64,000 nt of DNA from Koleobacter methoxysyntrophicus (GCF_017301615.1 NZ_CP059066.1:1206001-1270000); one strand, 5' to 3'; counted from the first letter of the stretch, positions 43,297-53,263 are shown. Numbers and translations: made by a program. Notes: generated from the letters alone by a model not told the origin.

Positions 43297-43325
43297 GTAA
43301 TCCCCGCCCAAAAGGCGGGGATTAC
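43297..43325. terminator. Strong hairpin between nfu and the Usp gene
   Basis: Perfect 12-bp stem GTAATCCCCGCC / GGCGGGGATTAC with a CAAAA loop, followed by TTCTT. Convergent position, so it may serve both genes. Confidence 0.65.
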
Positions 43326-43361
43326 TTCTTAGCATTACTCAGTTCCCTGAGCATTTTATTT

Positions 43362-43769
43362 TTATATTATATCAACATAAATATTACTGTGTTCTACCTG
43401 TTTTATCAGCGGATTTATTACATCATCCCGGTTTCTTATCTCGAAAGCGGAACGCAGAGACCTGCCCACTATTATCTCATTTACCCCATTTTCTTTGGCA
43501 AAATCGGCAAGAGCGGTATAGACCTTTTTCCCCACCAGTATAGCTACCCTGCCTCCCAGACTCTGGGCATATTCAAACAGCTCCTGGAGTATTGTATGCT
43601 GCTGGAGGTCCTTTGCTATGTAGTCGGACTTATTTACATAAACTGCACAGAATTCCCCCTTTGTTTCTTCGGCCCTTTCGGCACCTCTGTCTATCAACCG
43701 TCTGCAGGACGGCTGCGGGGTTATACATACCATTATTCTGTAACCGGCCTTTGGGTTATAATGCATCAT
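43362..43769 (-). CDS. Universal stress protein (Usp domain, KdpD-like)
   Basis: 135 aa from ATG 43769 (AAAGGGG 9-10 nt upstream). RIMVCITPQPSCRRLIDRGAERAEETKGEFCAVYV and NEIIVGRSLRSAFEI match the Usp domain found in KdpD sensor kinases. No kinase part follows, so it is a stand-alone protein. Role unknown; a nucleotide- or signal-binding stress protein is likely. Confidence 0.8.
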   Translation of the reverse strand: MMHYNPKAGYRIMVCITPQPSCRRLIDRGAERAEETKGEFCAVYVNKSDYIAKDLQQHTILQELFEYAQSLGGRVAILVGKKVYTALADFAKENGVNEIIVGRSLRSAFEIRNRDDVINPLIKQVEHSNIYVDII

Positions 43770-44068
43770 AATTTTCAATCCCCTTTCATTGAAAAAGGCC
43801 TTACGTCTTCATATACGTACCTATCATATGTTAGTATGGGACATAATATGCCTTTTGTCAAGGGATATGCCAAATTTGGCTTAGTTCCAATTTGCATAGA
43901 ACGAAGCTGAAAACGGTGCGAGAGGATTGTTAAGGCTTTTTATTGAAGGTAAATAGATAAGGTTGGTAATAAAGGGATAAAGAGTTTATGAAAATAAGAG
44001 GATTTTCAGCCTTTATGTGGAATATATAAGATTGTGCGAGACTTTTATAGAGGATAGGAGGAATTTTT

Positions 44069-44809
44069 GTGTCTGAAACAGGGGTTGCTAAAAAAACAAA
44101 ACAGAAGTCCCCTATAATCGAGTACAACGGTCTGAAATATTTGCGGATACCTATAAAAACCCACCTTATTACCGATAAGGACGATATCGTGGAAGTAGTA
44201 GCTAATTATACGAAGGACCTGGCTCAAAAGGGCGATTTTGTTGTAGTCAGTGAAAGTGCAACTGCGATAACCCAGGGAAGGGCTATACCCGTTGATTCCA
44301 TTAAACCGTGCTGGCTGGCCAGATTTCTATCCAGATATGTTAAAAAAGTGAGCTACGGTATCGGCCTCGGCAGCCCTGAGACTATGGAAATGGCAATCAG
44401 GGAGGTGGGGGTTATTCGAATCCTCATTGCTGCGGTTATAGGCTTTATAGGTAAATTATTGGGTAGAAGCGGTGATTTCTACAGGGTTGCCGGGATGCAG
44501 GCAGCCCTTATAGATGGTGCTGCCGATTATGTCATTCCCCCGTATAACAGGTATGTCATCTTGGGCCCCCGGGAACCCTGGAATGTTGCCCGGAAGATAA
44601 AGGAGGCTACAGGTCTTGAGGCTGCAATTGTAGATGTAAACGATATCGGGGGTTCGTGGGCTATTGGGGTAACAGATGGCCTGGATAAGAGGCTTGTTGA
44701 ACAGGTTTTGAGGGACAACCCGTTAGGGCAGTCCCGTGAGCAGACACCTATCGGACTGGTAAGGCTGATTCGGGATGAGGAAATAGAAGCGGCTTCGGGG
44801 TCGATGTAG
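44069..44809 (+). CDS. CofE-like coenzyme F420-0:L-glutamate ligase domain protein
   Basis: 246 aa from GTG 44069, AGGAGG 8 nt upstream. The F420 ligase fold is shown by FVVVSESATAITQGRAIP, GPREPWNVARKIKEATGLEAAIVDVND and GSWAIGVTDGLD. True CofE adds glutamate to F420-0. Many anaerobes carry this domain without F420 synthesis, and no other cof gene is in the window, so the real substrate is uncertain. Confidence 0.82.
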   Translation: MSETGVAKKTKQKSPIIEYNGLKYLRIPIKTHLITDKDDIVEVVANYTKDLAQKGDFVVVSESATAITQGRAIPVDSIKPCWLARFLSRYVKKVSYGIGLGSPETMEMAIREVGVIRILIAAVIGFIGKLLGRSGDFYRVAGMQAALIDGAADYVIPPYNRYVILGPREPWNVARKIKEATGLEAAIVDVNDIGGSWAIGVTDGLDKRLVEQVLRDNPLGQSREQTPIGLVRLIRDEEIEAASGSM

Positions 44810-44898
44810 ATGCGGGACTTAAACGGCACAGGTTCTAGAAGGGCCAGTGCCTTGTTTTTTAAACCGGGAAAAGTAACGGGCCTGGTAAGGAACCCGTT

Positions 44899-45558
44899 TT
44901 ATGAACAGGGGGAATTGCCTTTTTTCGGTACATTTTCGAGGAAGGCTGGAACCCTTATGTGTTTTATGCCCCACTGGACGGAATGCCCTATACTCAGGGC
45001 AAAGATCAGGGTTCCTATCCCTACTTTTCCCCCGAGGAAAAACCCTATGGTAAGAACTGTAAGCTCAATAACGGTTTTTATGAAAGCGATGCTCCTGCCG
45101 GTAATCCTGGATAAACCCAGCATAAGGCCGTCTCTAGGGCCTGCTCCCAGACGTGCGTTTATATACATACCGGCCCCGATACCGTGCAGCCCGATGCCGA
45201 AAACCATATAAAGCCACGAAACCAGCAGCGAATCAGCAGGTGGGATGATGTTCCATTTTATTATGAAGTCAACAAACAGACCGATAAAATACATATTCAG
45301 AACCGTTCCGAGGCCCGGCTTAATTTTAAAAAAACAGCTGGCCGCAATCAGCAATACACCGACCAGCTGCATTACTTGGCCTACTGTAAAGGGTAAATGC
45401 AGTGCGAGGCCTGTGTGAAAAACATTCCATGAATCTACTCCCAGGTCTGCCTTGAGCACAAATACTATGCTGGCACCTAAAACAAAAAAACCCGAAAAGA
45501 GGTATATTAGGCGTATTACCAGGGCTTTATAGCCTTCCAAAATTATCAATCCTTTCAA
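44899..45558 (-). CDS. YczE/YitT-like membrane protein
   Basis: About 219 aa, five to six transmembrane segments, with DLGVDSWNVFHTGLALHLPFTVGQ and GAGPRDGLMLGLSRITG typical of the YczE family. Some members affect antibiotic production; biochemical function unknown. The start is unclear: TTG codons at 45558 and 45540 are both possible, with GAAAGG between. It is separated from the CPBP gene upstream by 8 nt, so the two may be co-transcribed. Confidence 0.75.
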   Translation of the reverse strand: MKGLIILEGYKALVIRLIYLFSGFFVLGASIVFVLKADLGVDSWNVFHTGLALHLPFTVGQVMQLVGVLLIAASCFFKIKPGLGTVLNMYFIGLFVDFIIKWNIIPPADSLLVSWLYMVFGIGLHGIGAGMYINARLGAGPRDGLMLGLSRITGRSIAFIKTVIELTVLTIGFFLGGKVGIGTLIFALSIGHSVQWGIKHIRVPAFLENVPKKGNSPCS

Positions 45559-45566
45559 TTTAGTGT

Positions 45567-46931
45567 TTAAAAAACTGCGATAGAGGGCAAAATCTCAAGA
45601 AGAGCCGCAAATATTACCGTTCCAAGCAGACTGCGGGTTTTCATGAAGATATACCCGGATACGGCGGCCGTACATGGAATGGTCAATAAGGAATTGAACA
45701 TTACAGCCGGTTCAAGGCCTAATGAAAACAGACCGGGGATGAGATAGGTTAATCCGGCTACCATGGATGTGATTAAGATAGCGGGCCAAGGCCCCGTAAA
45801 ATCCTCCAGTGTTGTTTGGATAAAACCCCTGTAAAATATTTCTTTGCTGAATGAAATTAAAATAGGTAGCACCAAAAGCTTCGGATTAGAAATATAGAAC
45901 CCTTTCGGTAGACCCAGAGAGCCCATGAAGAAGCCCAGCGCAGCCAGGATAATACCCAGCAAGAGGCTCCTTAAGGGATAATTAAGATTAAATCCCATCC
46001 CCCTTAACGGATAACCCTGCCTGACCCTTATGAAGACAGCCATAAAGGCTATAACAGGATAGAGGATATGATTTATGTTTTGAATTCCGTATAGTTCAAT
46101 CATTCCCGGCATAACGGAGCTAAAGGCAGTCAAAAGGAAAACGGGTATAAGCCCTTTGTAACTGCTAACGGCGAAAGAGGTAACAGCCTCCGACCTATTA
46201 TGTACATCAAGGGTAATGACAAAACAGGAGATGATCAGGATAGATGTCATCAAAAGGATACCGAGCCCCATTGTATTATATATCCACGGTGATGGATAAG
46301 AGACTGTACCCTGGCTGTTGAAAAAAGAAACCTGTTTTCCTTCTTTAGGCCTGAATATTACGCTTTTACCTTCAATATATTTTATCTTTCCATAATCCGA
46401 ACTGTAGATAACTCCCAGCAGGTTTTCGGAAGGCGGCGGAAACATCCTTAGCTGATTAAAAGGTTCCACAAAGAAGAAGGTTTTCCTGTTTTCGTGAAAG
46501 ATCTTATTAGCCATTTCGATTACCGAGGCATTATAAGTTGTGTCCAGAATAAGGTTTTCTCTTAAATACTGGTAATCTTTAGGCTGCAGCGGCAGGTATA
46601 GAGCTGAAAAGGAATTTTCAATAACCACGTCAGGGGTAGAGAGTTTGAATTCCCCTTCCCCTAATATGACCATACTATATACCAGGCCGCCCCTGTATCC
46701 CGGGACTAAGAAACCGCCTTTATCCATAGAGAAGCTTATATATTCCCCTTCTAATTCTATTCTTTCAAAGGAGTAAATTTCGTTTATGGTAAATCCGGGA
46801 TTTAAAACACCCAGGTGGGAAGGGCTATATGTAATCAAAAGGAGGATAACCAATCCGATAATAATAATTGATGCTATGGTAATAAGCAGGATGCCCAAAG
46901 GATTAAAGGCTTTAATCAGGGATATTTTCAC
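45567..46931 (-). CDS. CPBP-family membrane protein, degenerate
   Basis: 454 aa. One N-terminal membrane anchor, a ~190-residue outer domain, then about eight helices. The end has the CPBP/CAAX-protease-like block SKEIFYRGFIQTTLEDFTGP. The family's EExxxR motif reads KExxxR, the histidine of motif 2 is absent (SMVAGLTYL) and the final H..N motif is replaced (IFAALLEIL). Protease activity is therefore doubtful. Function unknown; perhaps a membrane chaperone or immunity-like protein. Confidence 0.7.
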   Translation of the reverse strand: MKISLIKAFNPLGILLITIASIIIIGLVILLLITYSPSHLGVLNPGFTINEIYSFERIELEGEYISFSMDKGGFLVPGYRGGLVYSMVILGEGEFKLSTPDVVIENSFSALYLPLQPKDYQYLRENLILDTTYNASVIEMANKIFHENRKTFFFVEPFNQLRMFPPPSENLLGVIYSSDYGKIKYIEGKSVIFRPKEGKQVSFFNSQGTVSYPSPWIYNTMGLGILLMTSILIISCFVITLDVHNRSEAVTSFAVSSYKGLIPVFLLTAFSSVMPGMIELYGIQNINHILYPVIAFMAVFIRVRQGYPLRGMGFNLNYPLRSLLLGIILAALGFFMGSLGLPKGFYISNPKLLVLPILISFSKEIFYRGFIQTTLEDFTGPWPAILITSMVAGLTYLIPGLFSLGLEPAVMFNSLLTIPCTAAVSGYIFMKTRSLLGTVIFAALLEILPSIAVF

Positions 46932-47230
46932 AACAACTGCTCCTTTCCTTTATAAAACTTGCGGTATCAACAATTCAAACGCTGTGACATATTCCACCAC
47001 CATTAGTGCTTTCGCACCTTCACGTTTAGAAGTGGGAGACTTCTTCGGCATAGCTCTAAAACATATAATTTATATATTCAATGCCATTGACAAAAATCCT
47101 TTTTTCTACAATTTTTTGCTTTAATTTATGGATAAAAATTTGTATAATGTACGTCAAAAGTTAAAAAAGTGGAGAAAATTGCGGTTAAGGAAAAGGAATA
47201 AGGAAAACAATATATTGAAGGGAGCCGGTA
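46932..47230. other. Intergenic stretch with a possible IS200/IS605-type end
   Basis: Divergent region between the CPBP gene and folE. A hairpin AGAAGT/ACTTCT with loop GGGAG (47028-47044) resembles structures at IS200/IS605 right ends, but no transposase remnant is seen. A TATAAT near 47140 may be the folE -10. Confidence 0.3.
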
Positions 47231-47800
47231 ATGATGATAGATGAGGAAAAGATACAAAGAGCTGTTAAAATGATTCTCGAGGCTGTTGGGGAAGATACCG
47301 AAAGGGAAGGATTGAGGGATACCCCGTTAAGGGTGGCAAAAATGTATTCTGAGCTTTTTTCAGGGCTTCACAGGGACCCAAAAGATGAACTGGAGGTATA
47401 TTTTAATGAAGACCATGAGGAAATGGTGCTGGTTAGGGATATACCCTTCTATTCCATGTGTGAACACCACCTGCTGCCCTTTATGGGCAAGGCGCATGTA
47501 GCGTACATCCCGCGAAAGGGGCGTCTTACAGGTTTGAGCAAACTGGCCCGGGTTGTTGAAACGGTTTCCAAAAGGCCCCAGCTTCAGGAGAGGATAACCT
47601 CTGAGATAGCCGATGCCATTATGGAGGTGCTGAATCCTCACGGTGTTGCTGTGGTTATTGAGGCAGAGCACATGTGCATGTCCATGAGGGGTGTCAGGAA
47701 GCCCGGTGCTATAACAGTAACTTCGGCAGTAAGGGGGATCTTTAGAACTAATGAAGCCTCGAGGTCAGAGGTGTTATCCTTAATTAAAAAAGGGTTATAG
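47231..47800 (+). CDS. folE: GTP cyclohydrolase I
   Basis: 189 aa, with GGGAG upstream. Complete FolE: zinc ligands in [19 protein letters not shown] (Cys, His) and [16 protein letters not shown] (Cys), and the [13 protein letters not shown] segment. It converts GTP to 7,8-dihydroneopterin triphosphate, the first step of folate synthesis. Start of a folE-folP-folK cluster; folP follows after 13 nt. Confidence 0.95.
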   Translation: MMIDEEKIQRAVKMILEAVGEDTEREGLRDTPLRVAKMYSELFSGLHRDPKDELEVYFNEDHEEMVLVRDIPFYSMCEHHLLPFMGKAHVAYIPRKGRLTGLSKLARVVETVSKRPQLQERITSEIADAIMEVLNPHGVAVVIEAEHMCMSMRGVRKPGAITVTSAVRGIFRTNEASRSEVLSLIKKGL

Positions 47801-47813
47801 GGAGGGAAGTGCA

Positions 47814-48998
47814 ATGTCTTCTAATCCCAGGGTGGTTTATATTGAGAACCTTAGACAGGCCAAGGAAGAGATCAGAAAAATTGGATCTGATGTTCAATCT
47901 ATCGGAATGATGGCTCCGAAGGGCGTATTCAGGGCAATCAAGATACAGGGTATTTCATCCAAGGCTGCTAATATTATCAAACAGGAAATGCTGTCAAAGG
48001 GCGGAGAGGCAGCCGTGCCGTGGAGTGCAATAGACCTTGCACCCGGTGATTCCGAAGTTTTAATTATGGGGACGCTTAAGCAGTTTGAAGGGTTGATATA
48101 CAAATTAAGGATGCAGCCCTTTGGATTAAAAGAAGTTGCGAGTGAAATACAGGAGGTTTTAGAAAACCTCGAGGATGAAAAACATAAAGTTATCAGGGCG
48201 GGCAAGTATAAATTACCTGTAGGAGAAAGGACATATGTAATGGGTATTTTGAACATTACCCCCGATTCCTTTTCCGACGGCGGAAGATACAATGAAAGGG
48301 ATAGGGCCGTCAAGAGGGCCCTAGAAATGGCCGAAGAAGGAGCGGATATTATAGATATCGGCGGAGAATCTACAAGACCCGGTGCCGAACCGGTGTCTTT
48401 TGATGAAGAACTCAACAGAGTTATACCCGTACTGGAAGCTGTGGCAAAAGAGGTTGACCTGCCTATCTCTATTGATACCTACAAGGCTCGGGTTGCCGAA
48501 GAAGCCATTAAGGCAGGGGCCCATATAATTAACGATATATGGGGTTTAAAATTCGACCCTGAAATGGCAGAGGTCGCTGCTAAGTATGATGTACCGGTAA
48601 TAATAATGCACAACAAAAAGGACAGGGAATATAAAGACCTTATTTCCGAAATAATTTTGTCCCTCAGGGAAAGCATGAAAATCGGGGAAAAAGCCGGGGT
48701 TCAGAAGGAGAATATAATAATAGATCCGGGAATAGGTTTCGGAAAGACCACAGAACACAACCTGGAAGTTTTGAGGAGGCTTAAGGAATTCAAGTGCCTG
48801 GGAAGACCGATCTTGCTCGGCACATCCAGAAAATCGGTCATCGGGAACACCCTTAACCTCCCGGTAGGTGAAAGACTGGAGGGAACGGCGGCCACGGTGG
48901 CTTTAGGGATTGCATGCGGTGCAGACATTGTCAGGGTCCACGATGTAAAGGAAATGGTGAGAGTAGCGCGGATGACCGATGCCTTAGTCAGGATTTAA
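47814..48998 (+). CDS. folP: Dihydropteroate synthase with N-terminal extension
   Basis: 394 aa. The catalytic TIM barrel starts at about residue 135 with VMGILNITPDSFSDGGRY, then GADIIDIGGESTRPGA, IIIDPGIGFGKT and LGTSRKSVIG. It joins p-aminobenzoate to the pterin pyrophosphate. The first ~130 residues form an extra domain (MMAPKGVFRAIKIQGISSKAANIIKQEMLSKGG) found in several Clostridia FolPs; its role is unknown. GGGAGGG upstream. Confidence 0.94.
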   Translation: MSSNPRVVYIENLRQAKEEIRKIGSDVQSIGMMAPKGVFRAIKIQGISSKAANIIKQEMLSKGGEAAVPWSAIDLAPGDSEVLIMGTLKQFEGLIYKLRMQPFGLKEVASEIQEVLENLEDEKHKVIRAGKYKLPVGERTYVMGILNITPDSFSDGGRYNERDRAVKRALEMAEEGADIIDIGGESTRPGAEPVSFDEELNRVIPVLEAVAKEVDLPISIDTYKARVAEEAIKAGAHIINDIWGLKFDPEMAEVAAKYDVPVIIMHNKKDREYKDLISEIILSLRESMKIGEKAGVQKENIIIDPGIGFGKTTEHNLEVLRRLKEFKCLGRPILLGTSRKSVIGNTLNLPVGERLEGTAATVALGIACGADIVRVHDVKEMVRVARMTDALVRI

Positions 48999-49190
48999 AA
49001 ACTGCGCCGGAAAACCGTTTACTTTCCATCAATCGGAAGTATGGATAATGACAGTAAGGGTTTAGAATAATGTCGAAAACCGATTTCCCGGGAAATATTG
49101 TCGAAGGCATATAAACGGCAGTATCGAAGCTTGAGTTTATTGTCGAATCCGTGTGTCAATGTAATGTCGAATCGAAAGGGGTCAAGAAAA
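48999..49190. other. folP-folK spacer with repeated GTCGAA motifs
   Basis: 192 bp where many organisms have folB. It contains at least four TGTCGAA-type repeats (near 49072, 49099, 49141, 49165) and no frame resembling dihydroneopterin aldolase. Confidence 0.4.
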
Positions 49191-49679
49191 TTGCCAAAGG
49201 CTTATTTAGGTCTGGGTTCCAATCTGGGTGACAGATTGAATAACCTTAAGCAGGCTTTAAGGCTTCTTGAAAGCCATGAAGGCATAGCTGTAGATAAGGT
49301 ATCTTCAATATATGAAACAGAACCGGTAGGTTTTAAAGAACAGGATTGGTTTTTAAACATGACCGTCTGTATAACCACTTCTCTCTCACCCTGGGAGCTT
49401 TTAATGGCTATAAATCAAATTGAAAGGGAGCTGAAGAGGGAAAGAATCTTACGGTGGGGCCCAAGGACCATAGACATCGATATTTTGCTGTTTGATGACA
49501 TGATTTTGGATACACCGGGCCTGAAGATACCTCATCCTGAAATGCATAAAAGGGCTTTTGTGTTGGTGCCTTTAAAGGAGATTGCCCCAGAGGTGGTGCA
49601 TCCTATCTTGAACAAGAGGATTGCCGAACTGCTGGATGAGCTGAAAACAAATGAAGAGGTCAGGATATTTAAGAGTTAG
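49191..49679 (+). CDS. folK: 6-hydroxymethyl-7,8-dihydropterin pyrophosphokinase
   Basis: 162 aa from TTG 49191 (MPKAYLGLGSNLGDR), GAAAGGGG 9 nt upstream; longer upstream frames lack FolK homology. Motifs: SIYETEPVGFKEQDWFLNM, RWGPRTIDIDILLFDD (catalytic aspartates) and PHPEMHKRAFVLVPL. Makes the pterin pyrophosphate used by FolP. A terminator follows. Confidence 0.94.
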   Translation: MPKAYLGLGSNLGDRLNNLKQALRLLESHEGIAVDKVSSIYETEPVGFKEQDWFLNMTVCITTSLSPWELLMAINQIERELKRERILRWGPRTIDIDILLFDDMILDTPGLKIPHPEMHKRAFVLVPLKEIAPEVVHPILNKRIAELLDELKTNEEVRIFKS

Positions 49680-49689
49680 AATCAAAGAT

Positions 49690-49726
49690 GATAAACCCCG
49701 GAGGAATATTACTCCGGGGTTTCTTC
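49690..49726. terminator. Convergent terminator between folK and glnR
   Basis: AAACCCCGGAG / CTCCGGGGTTT, 8-nt loop, followed by CTTCC on the plus strand and flanked by A-rich sequence for the minus strand. Confidence 0.75.
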
Positions 49727-50107
49727 CTTTACCTTTTCGCTTAAAATCTCCGTCAGGGCTGCCCTGTTTGACACAGGGTAGAGGGAAGTAATTTTTCTGT
49801 TACCTACAATGGGATCATTGAGTTTGTTTAGTATTTCCTTTTCCACTATAATATCTTCAGGCTCTCTTGAAGTTTCTTGAGATTCCTCAGAGAGTTTGGC
49901 TTTAATACCCTGTATGTCAAAACCCTGTTTTAAGAGTTCTTTAATTCTTAAGAGCCTTTTTACGTCTTTTTCAGAATATCTCCTTTGATTGCCTTTGGTT
50001 CTAGCCGGTTTAAGCAGGCCCATTTGTTCGTAATACCTTATCTGTCTTTTGGAAAGCCCTGTTTTAGTTTCGACAATACCTATGGGGAACACGGATATAC
50101 CTTCCAT
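49709..50107 (-). CDS. glnR: MerR-family regulator, GlnR-like
   Basis: 132 aa. The MerR winged helix (PIGIVETKTGLSKRQIRYYEQMGLLKPARTKGNQRRYSEKDVKRLLRIKELLKQG) matches GlnR/TnrA-type proteins, and the tail is not a metal-binding MerR tail. GlnR represses glnA when glutamine synthetase is feedback-inhibited. It diverges from glnA, so the shared spacer (50108-50375) probably holds its operator. Confidence 0.82.
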   Translation of the reverse strand: MEGISVFPIGIVETKTGLSKRQIRYYEQMGLLKPARTKGNQRRYSEKDVKRLLRIKELLKQGFDIQGIKAKLSEESQETSREPEDIIVEKEILNKLNDPIVGNRKITSLYPVSNRAALTEILSEKVKEETPE

Positions 50108-50290
50108 AATTAAAGCCCCTTTCTGAAAGGTTTCGCTCCTCTACGTTAAATATAGCAAAGAAATTTAATAATGTCAATTTTACCGAGAATCAAACTCACT
50201 TACTTATAGCTCAGGTAGATTTATAATGGTATATCTATCCTTACCGTTAGCTCCGTTTCCAAAATTGGGAACAAAAAACCTAACATATAC

Positions 50291-50355
50291 TTGACATAAA
50301 TTTGCCCTTTATGGTATGCTATTGCTATAATACATAACATAACATGTTAAGTTTT
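50291..50355 (+). promoter_or_regulatory. glnA promoter region with likely GlnR site
   Basis: Two overlapping promoters: TTGACA (50291) with TATGCT (50315-50320), and TTGCCC (50302) with TATAAT (50326-50331), each with an 18-bp spacer. Downstream, ATAACATGTTAA (about 50337-50350) is palindromic and TAACA/TGACA half-sites resemble the GlnR TGTNA/TNACA box, although not with the classical spacing. Confidence 0.5.
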
Positions 50356-50375
50356 ATATGAAGGGAGAGGAAAAG

Positions 50376-51707
50376 ATGAGCAAGTTAACAAAAGAGGAAA
50401 TCCTGAGGAAGGCGGATGAGCTTGACGTAAGGTTTATAAGGCTTCAGTTTACAGATATTCTAGGAATTATAAAAAATGTAAGCATCCCCGTTGAAGAATT
50501 AGAAAAGGCCCTGGATGGAGAAATTATGTTTGACGGCTCTTCAATAGAGGGTTTTACAAGGATTCAGGAATCGGATATGTATTTGGTTCCCGATTACAAT
50601 ACCTTTTCTATCCTGCCCTGGAGGCCCAAAGAGGGTGCAGTAGCCAGACTGATTTGTGACATCTATACAGCAAATAAGGAACCCTTTTCGGGATGTCCCA
50701 GGTATATACTTAAAAAGGTAATAAAGGAAGCGGAAGAAATGGGATTTACAATGTATGCAGGCCCTGAACCCGAGTTTTTCCTTTTTGAAACCGATGAAAA
50801 GGGAAGACCTACTACCATTACTAATGATAAGGGCGGCTACTTTGACCTGACCCCTGTGGATTTAGGGGAAGATGCCAGAAGGGATATAGTGCTGGCGCTG
50901 CAGGAAATGGGGTTCGAGATAGAGACATCCCATCACGAAGTTGCACCGGGGCAGCACGAAATAGATTTTAAATATGCCGATGCCTTAACAACAGCGGATA
51001 ATATAGCTACATTTAAATTTGTTACCAAGGCCATCGCAAAGAAGCACGGCTTATATGCCACCTTTATGCCCAAACCGATCTTCGGTGAGAACGGTTCCGG
51101 TATGCACACCCACCAATCCCTGTTTAAAGATGGTGTAAATGCCTTCTATGATGAGAAGGGGGAACTGGGATTAAGCGATACGGCCAAATACTATATTGGC
51201 GGTCTTCTGAAGCATGCCAAGGCATTTACGGCTGTAACAAACCCGACGGTGAATTCGTATAAGCGCCTGGTTCCGGGTTATGAAGCTCCCGTTTATATAT
51301 CATGGTCCGGCCGGAACAGGAGTGCCCTGATAAGGGTGCCTGCCGCTAAGGGACAGGGGACGAGGATAGAATTAAGAAGCCCTGATCCTTCAGCGAATCC
51401 CTATTTCGCCCTTGCCGTTATGCTCAAATCGGGTTTGGATGGTATAAAGAATAAGATAGACCCCGGGCCTCAAACCTTCAACAACATATACGAAATGACG
51501 GAAAAGGAAAGGATAGAAGCCGGAATAGAAAGCCTCCCGGGAAGCCTTAAAGAAGCCCTAGAATACATGGCTAAAGACGACCTGATAAAGGAGACCCTGG
51601 GGGAACATGCCTACCAGCATTTTGTAAGGGCCAAGCTGATAGAATGGGATATTTACAGGATTCAGGTCCATCAATGGGAGTTAGACCAGTATCTCGAGAT
51701 ATTTTAA
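50376..51707 (+). CDS. glnA: Glutamine synthetase type I
   Basis: 443 aa from ATG 50376, GGGAGAGG upstream. Motifs: [18 protein letters not shown], metal-binding [19 protein letters not shown] and [21 protein letters not shown]. Length and lack of the adenylylation loop place it in the GSI-alpha group, controlled by feedback and GlnR. It makes glutamine from glutamate, ammonia and ATP. Confidence 0.96.
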   Translation: MSKLTKEEILRKADELDVRFIRLQFTDILGIIKNVSIPVEELEKALDGEIMFDGSSIEGFTRIQESDMYLVPDYNTFSILPWRPKEGAVARLICDIYTANKEPFSGCPRYILKKVIKEAEEMGFTMYAGPEPEFFLFETDEKGRPTTITNDKGGYFDLTPVDLGEDARRDIVLALQEMGFEIETSHHEVAPGQHEIDFKYADALTTADNIATFKFVTKAIAKKHGLYATFMPKPIFGENGSGMHTHQSLFKDGVNAFYDEKGELGLSDTAKYYIGGLLKHAKAFTAVTNPTVNSYKRLVPGYEAPVYISWSGRNRSALIRVPAAKGQGTRIELRSPDPSANPYFALAVMLKSGLDGIKNKIDPGPQTFNNIYEMTEKERIEAGIESLPGSLKEALEYMAKDDLIKETLGEHAYQHFVRAKLIEWDIYRIQVHQWELDQYLEIF

Positions 51708-51733
51708 GTGTTGAGCGGATGACCGATTTTGGT

Positions 51734-53248
51734 TTACAGGAAGGGGATATAAGTTGGTGATGGGGCTTTGATTCCTGCGTATTCCTTCAAGAATACCCTA
51801 ATGACGCGGGATAAAACCTCTACACCTTGAAGAATCTCACGGTTATTTACTGCTGCAAAGCTCAGCCTGAAATAAGGGCTGGGCTTTTGTGATGGGAAGA
51901 AAAAACTGCCCGGGACAAACAGGATATCCTTTTTCAGGCATTCAATATAGAGGTTATTGGATATATACCCTTCGGGAAGGCGGAGCCAGAAATTGAGGCC
52001 GCCCGATGGAGGGTTCATGGAAATATCTCCGGGGAGGAATTTCTTCAAAGAAGAAAGCATGGTGTCGTACCTCTGCTTATATATCCTCCTGGTGGTTTCT
52101 ATATGAGCGGGGAAAATTCCCTTCCTCAGGTAAAGGTCAAAGGCCCTTTGAAGGAGCCCTGATGTGGATATATCCGATGAATGCTTGGCCGTAAGTATAT
52201 CATTGAAGATCTGTACCGGAGAGATAAGAAAGGCAAGCCTCAGACCGGGCATAAAGATCTTTGAAAAACTCTTGATGTATACCACCCTGTGGTTCCTGTC
52301 TGACGATTTTAAGGGCAAAACCCTTTTATTCGAGAAATTCAGGTCACTTAAATGGTCATCCTCAATTATCAGGAAGTTGTATCTTTCGGCCAGGTCAAGG
52401 ATGCCTTTTCGGGTCGTTTCTGAATAGAGATACCCCGTAGGGTTCTGAAAACAGGGCATAAGGTAGATGAATTTCGGCCTTTGTTTATTAAGGGAATTTT
52501 CAAGGAAATCAAGGTCTATACCATCGGGCTTTATAGGGATTTCGACGAGCCTTGCCCCCCGGGAATTGAAAGCTGAAATCGCCCCGGTGTACGACGGGCT
52601 TTCAATAAAAATATAATCACCGGGGTTTATTAAAACCTTGGATATAATATCTATTCCCTGCTGGGCACCGGAAATTATCTGAATTTCCTCAGGGGTTGTA
52701 TTAATATTATACAATTCTACAAAATTTGCTATAGATTCCCTTAAAGGATAAAAACCCTGGCTTTCCTGATAACTGAAGGCAAAGCCTTTATCCCTTTCCA
52801 GGACTTCATTTAACACTTCCTTGAATTCATTTACGGGGAAAAGTTCGGGAGAAGGCGTGGCACTGGCAAAATTAATAGTTCCGGGTTTGATCTGAATCTG
52901 ACCCTGGTCCATCAGACTGAATTCACTATGATCTGTTTCTTCGAGAAGCGGTAGGCTGAATTTCTGAATATCTCCGGATTTTCCGTATCCGTAGTGGTTA
53001 ACGGCAAAAGTCCCGCTTCCGATACGGGAATACACATAACCTTCTTCTTCTAAGGTTTTGTAGGCATTTACCACGGTGATAGGGTTTACACCTAGGTTCC
53101 TCGCCAGCTTCCTGATAGGAGGGAGCTTTTCCCCGGGTTTTATATCGCCTTTTTTTATTAAAACCGAAAGCTGGCGGGCAATCTGCAGATAAAGAGGCAT
53201 TTGCCCGGAATTATCTATCTTGATGTTGATGGATATATTGTCTTTCAT
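51734..53248 (-). CDS. MocR-type regulator (GntR helix-turn-helix fused to aminotransferase)
   Basis: 504 aa from the ATG at 53248 (AGGAGAG upstream). The N-terminal GntR winged helix (LARNLGVNPITVVNAYKTLEEEGYVYSRIGSGTF) is followed by a type-I aminotransferase fold with YIKSFSKIFMPGLRLAFL, the PLP-lysine segment (Lys in SFSK). MocR proteins use PLP or amino-acid adducts as signals. It diverges from the D-aminoacylase-like gene, a likely target, along with its own promoter. Confidence 0.9.
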   Translation of the reverse strand: MKDNISINIKIDNSGQMPLYLQIARQLSVLIKKGDIKPGEKLPPIRKLARNLGVNPITVVNAYKTLEEEGYVYSRIGSGTFAVNHYGYGKSGDIQKFSLPLLEETDHSEFSLMDQGQIQIKPGTINFASATPSPELFPVNEFKEVLNEVLERDKGFAFSYQESQGFYPLRESIANFVELYNINTTPEEIQIISGAQQGIDIISKVLINPGDYIFIESPSYTGAISAFNSRGARLVEIPIKPDGIDLDFLENSLNKQRPKFIYLMPCFQNPTGYLYSETTRKGILDLAERYNFLIIEDDHLSDLNFSNKRVLPLKSSDRNHRVVYIKSFSKIFMPGLRLAFLISPVQIFNDILTAKHSSDISTSGLLQRAFDLYLRKGIFPAHIETTRRIYKQRYDTMLSSLKKFLPGDISMNPPSGGLNFWLRLPEGYISNNLYIECLKKDILFVPGSFFFPSQKPSPYFRLSFAAVNNREILQGVEVLSRVIRVFLKEYAGIKAPSPTYIPFL

Positions 53249-53263
53249 ATTGTTCTCTCCTGC

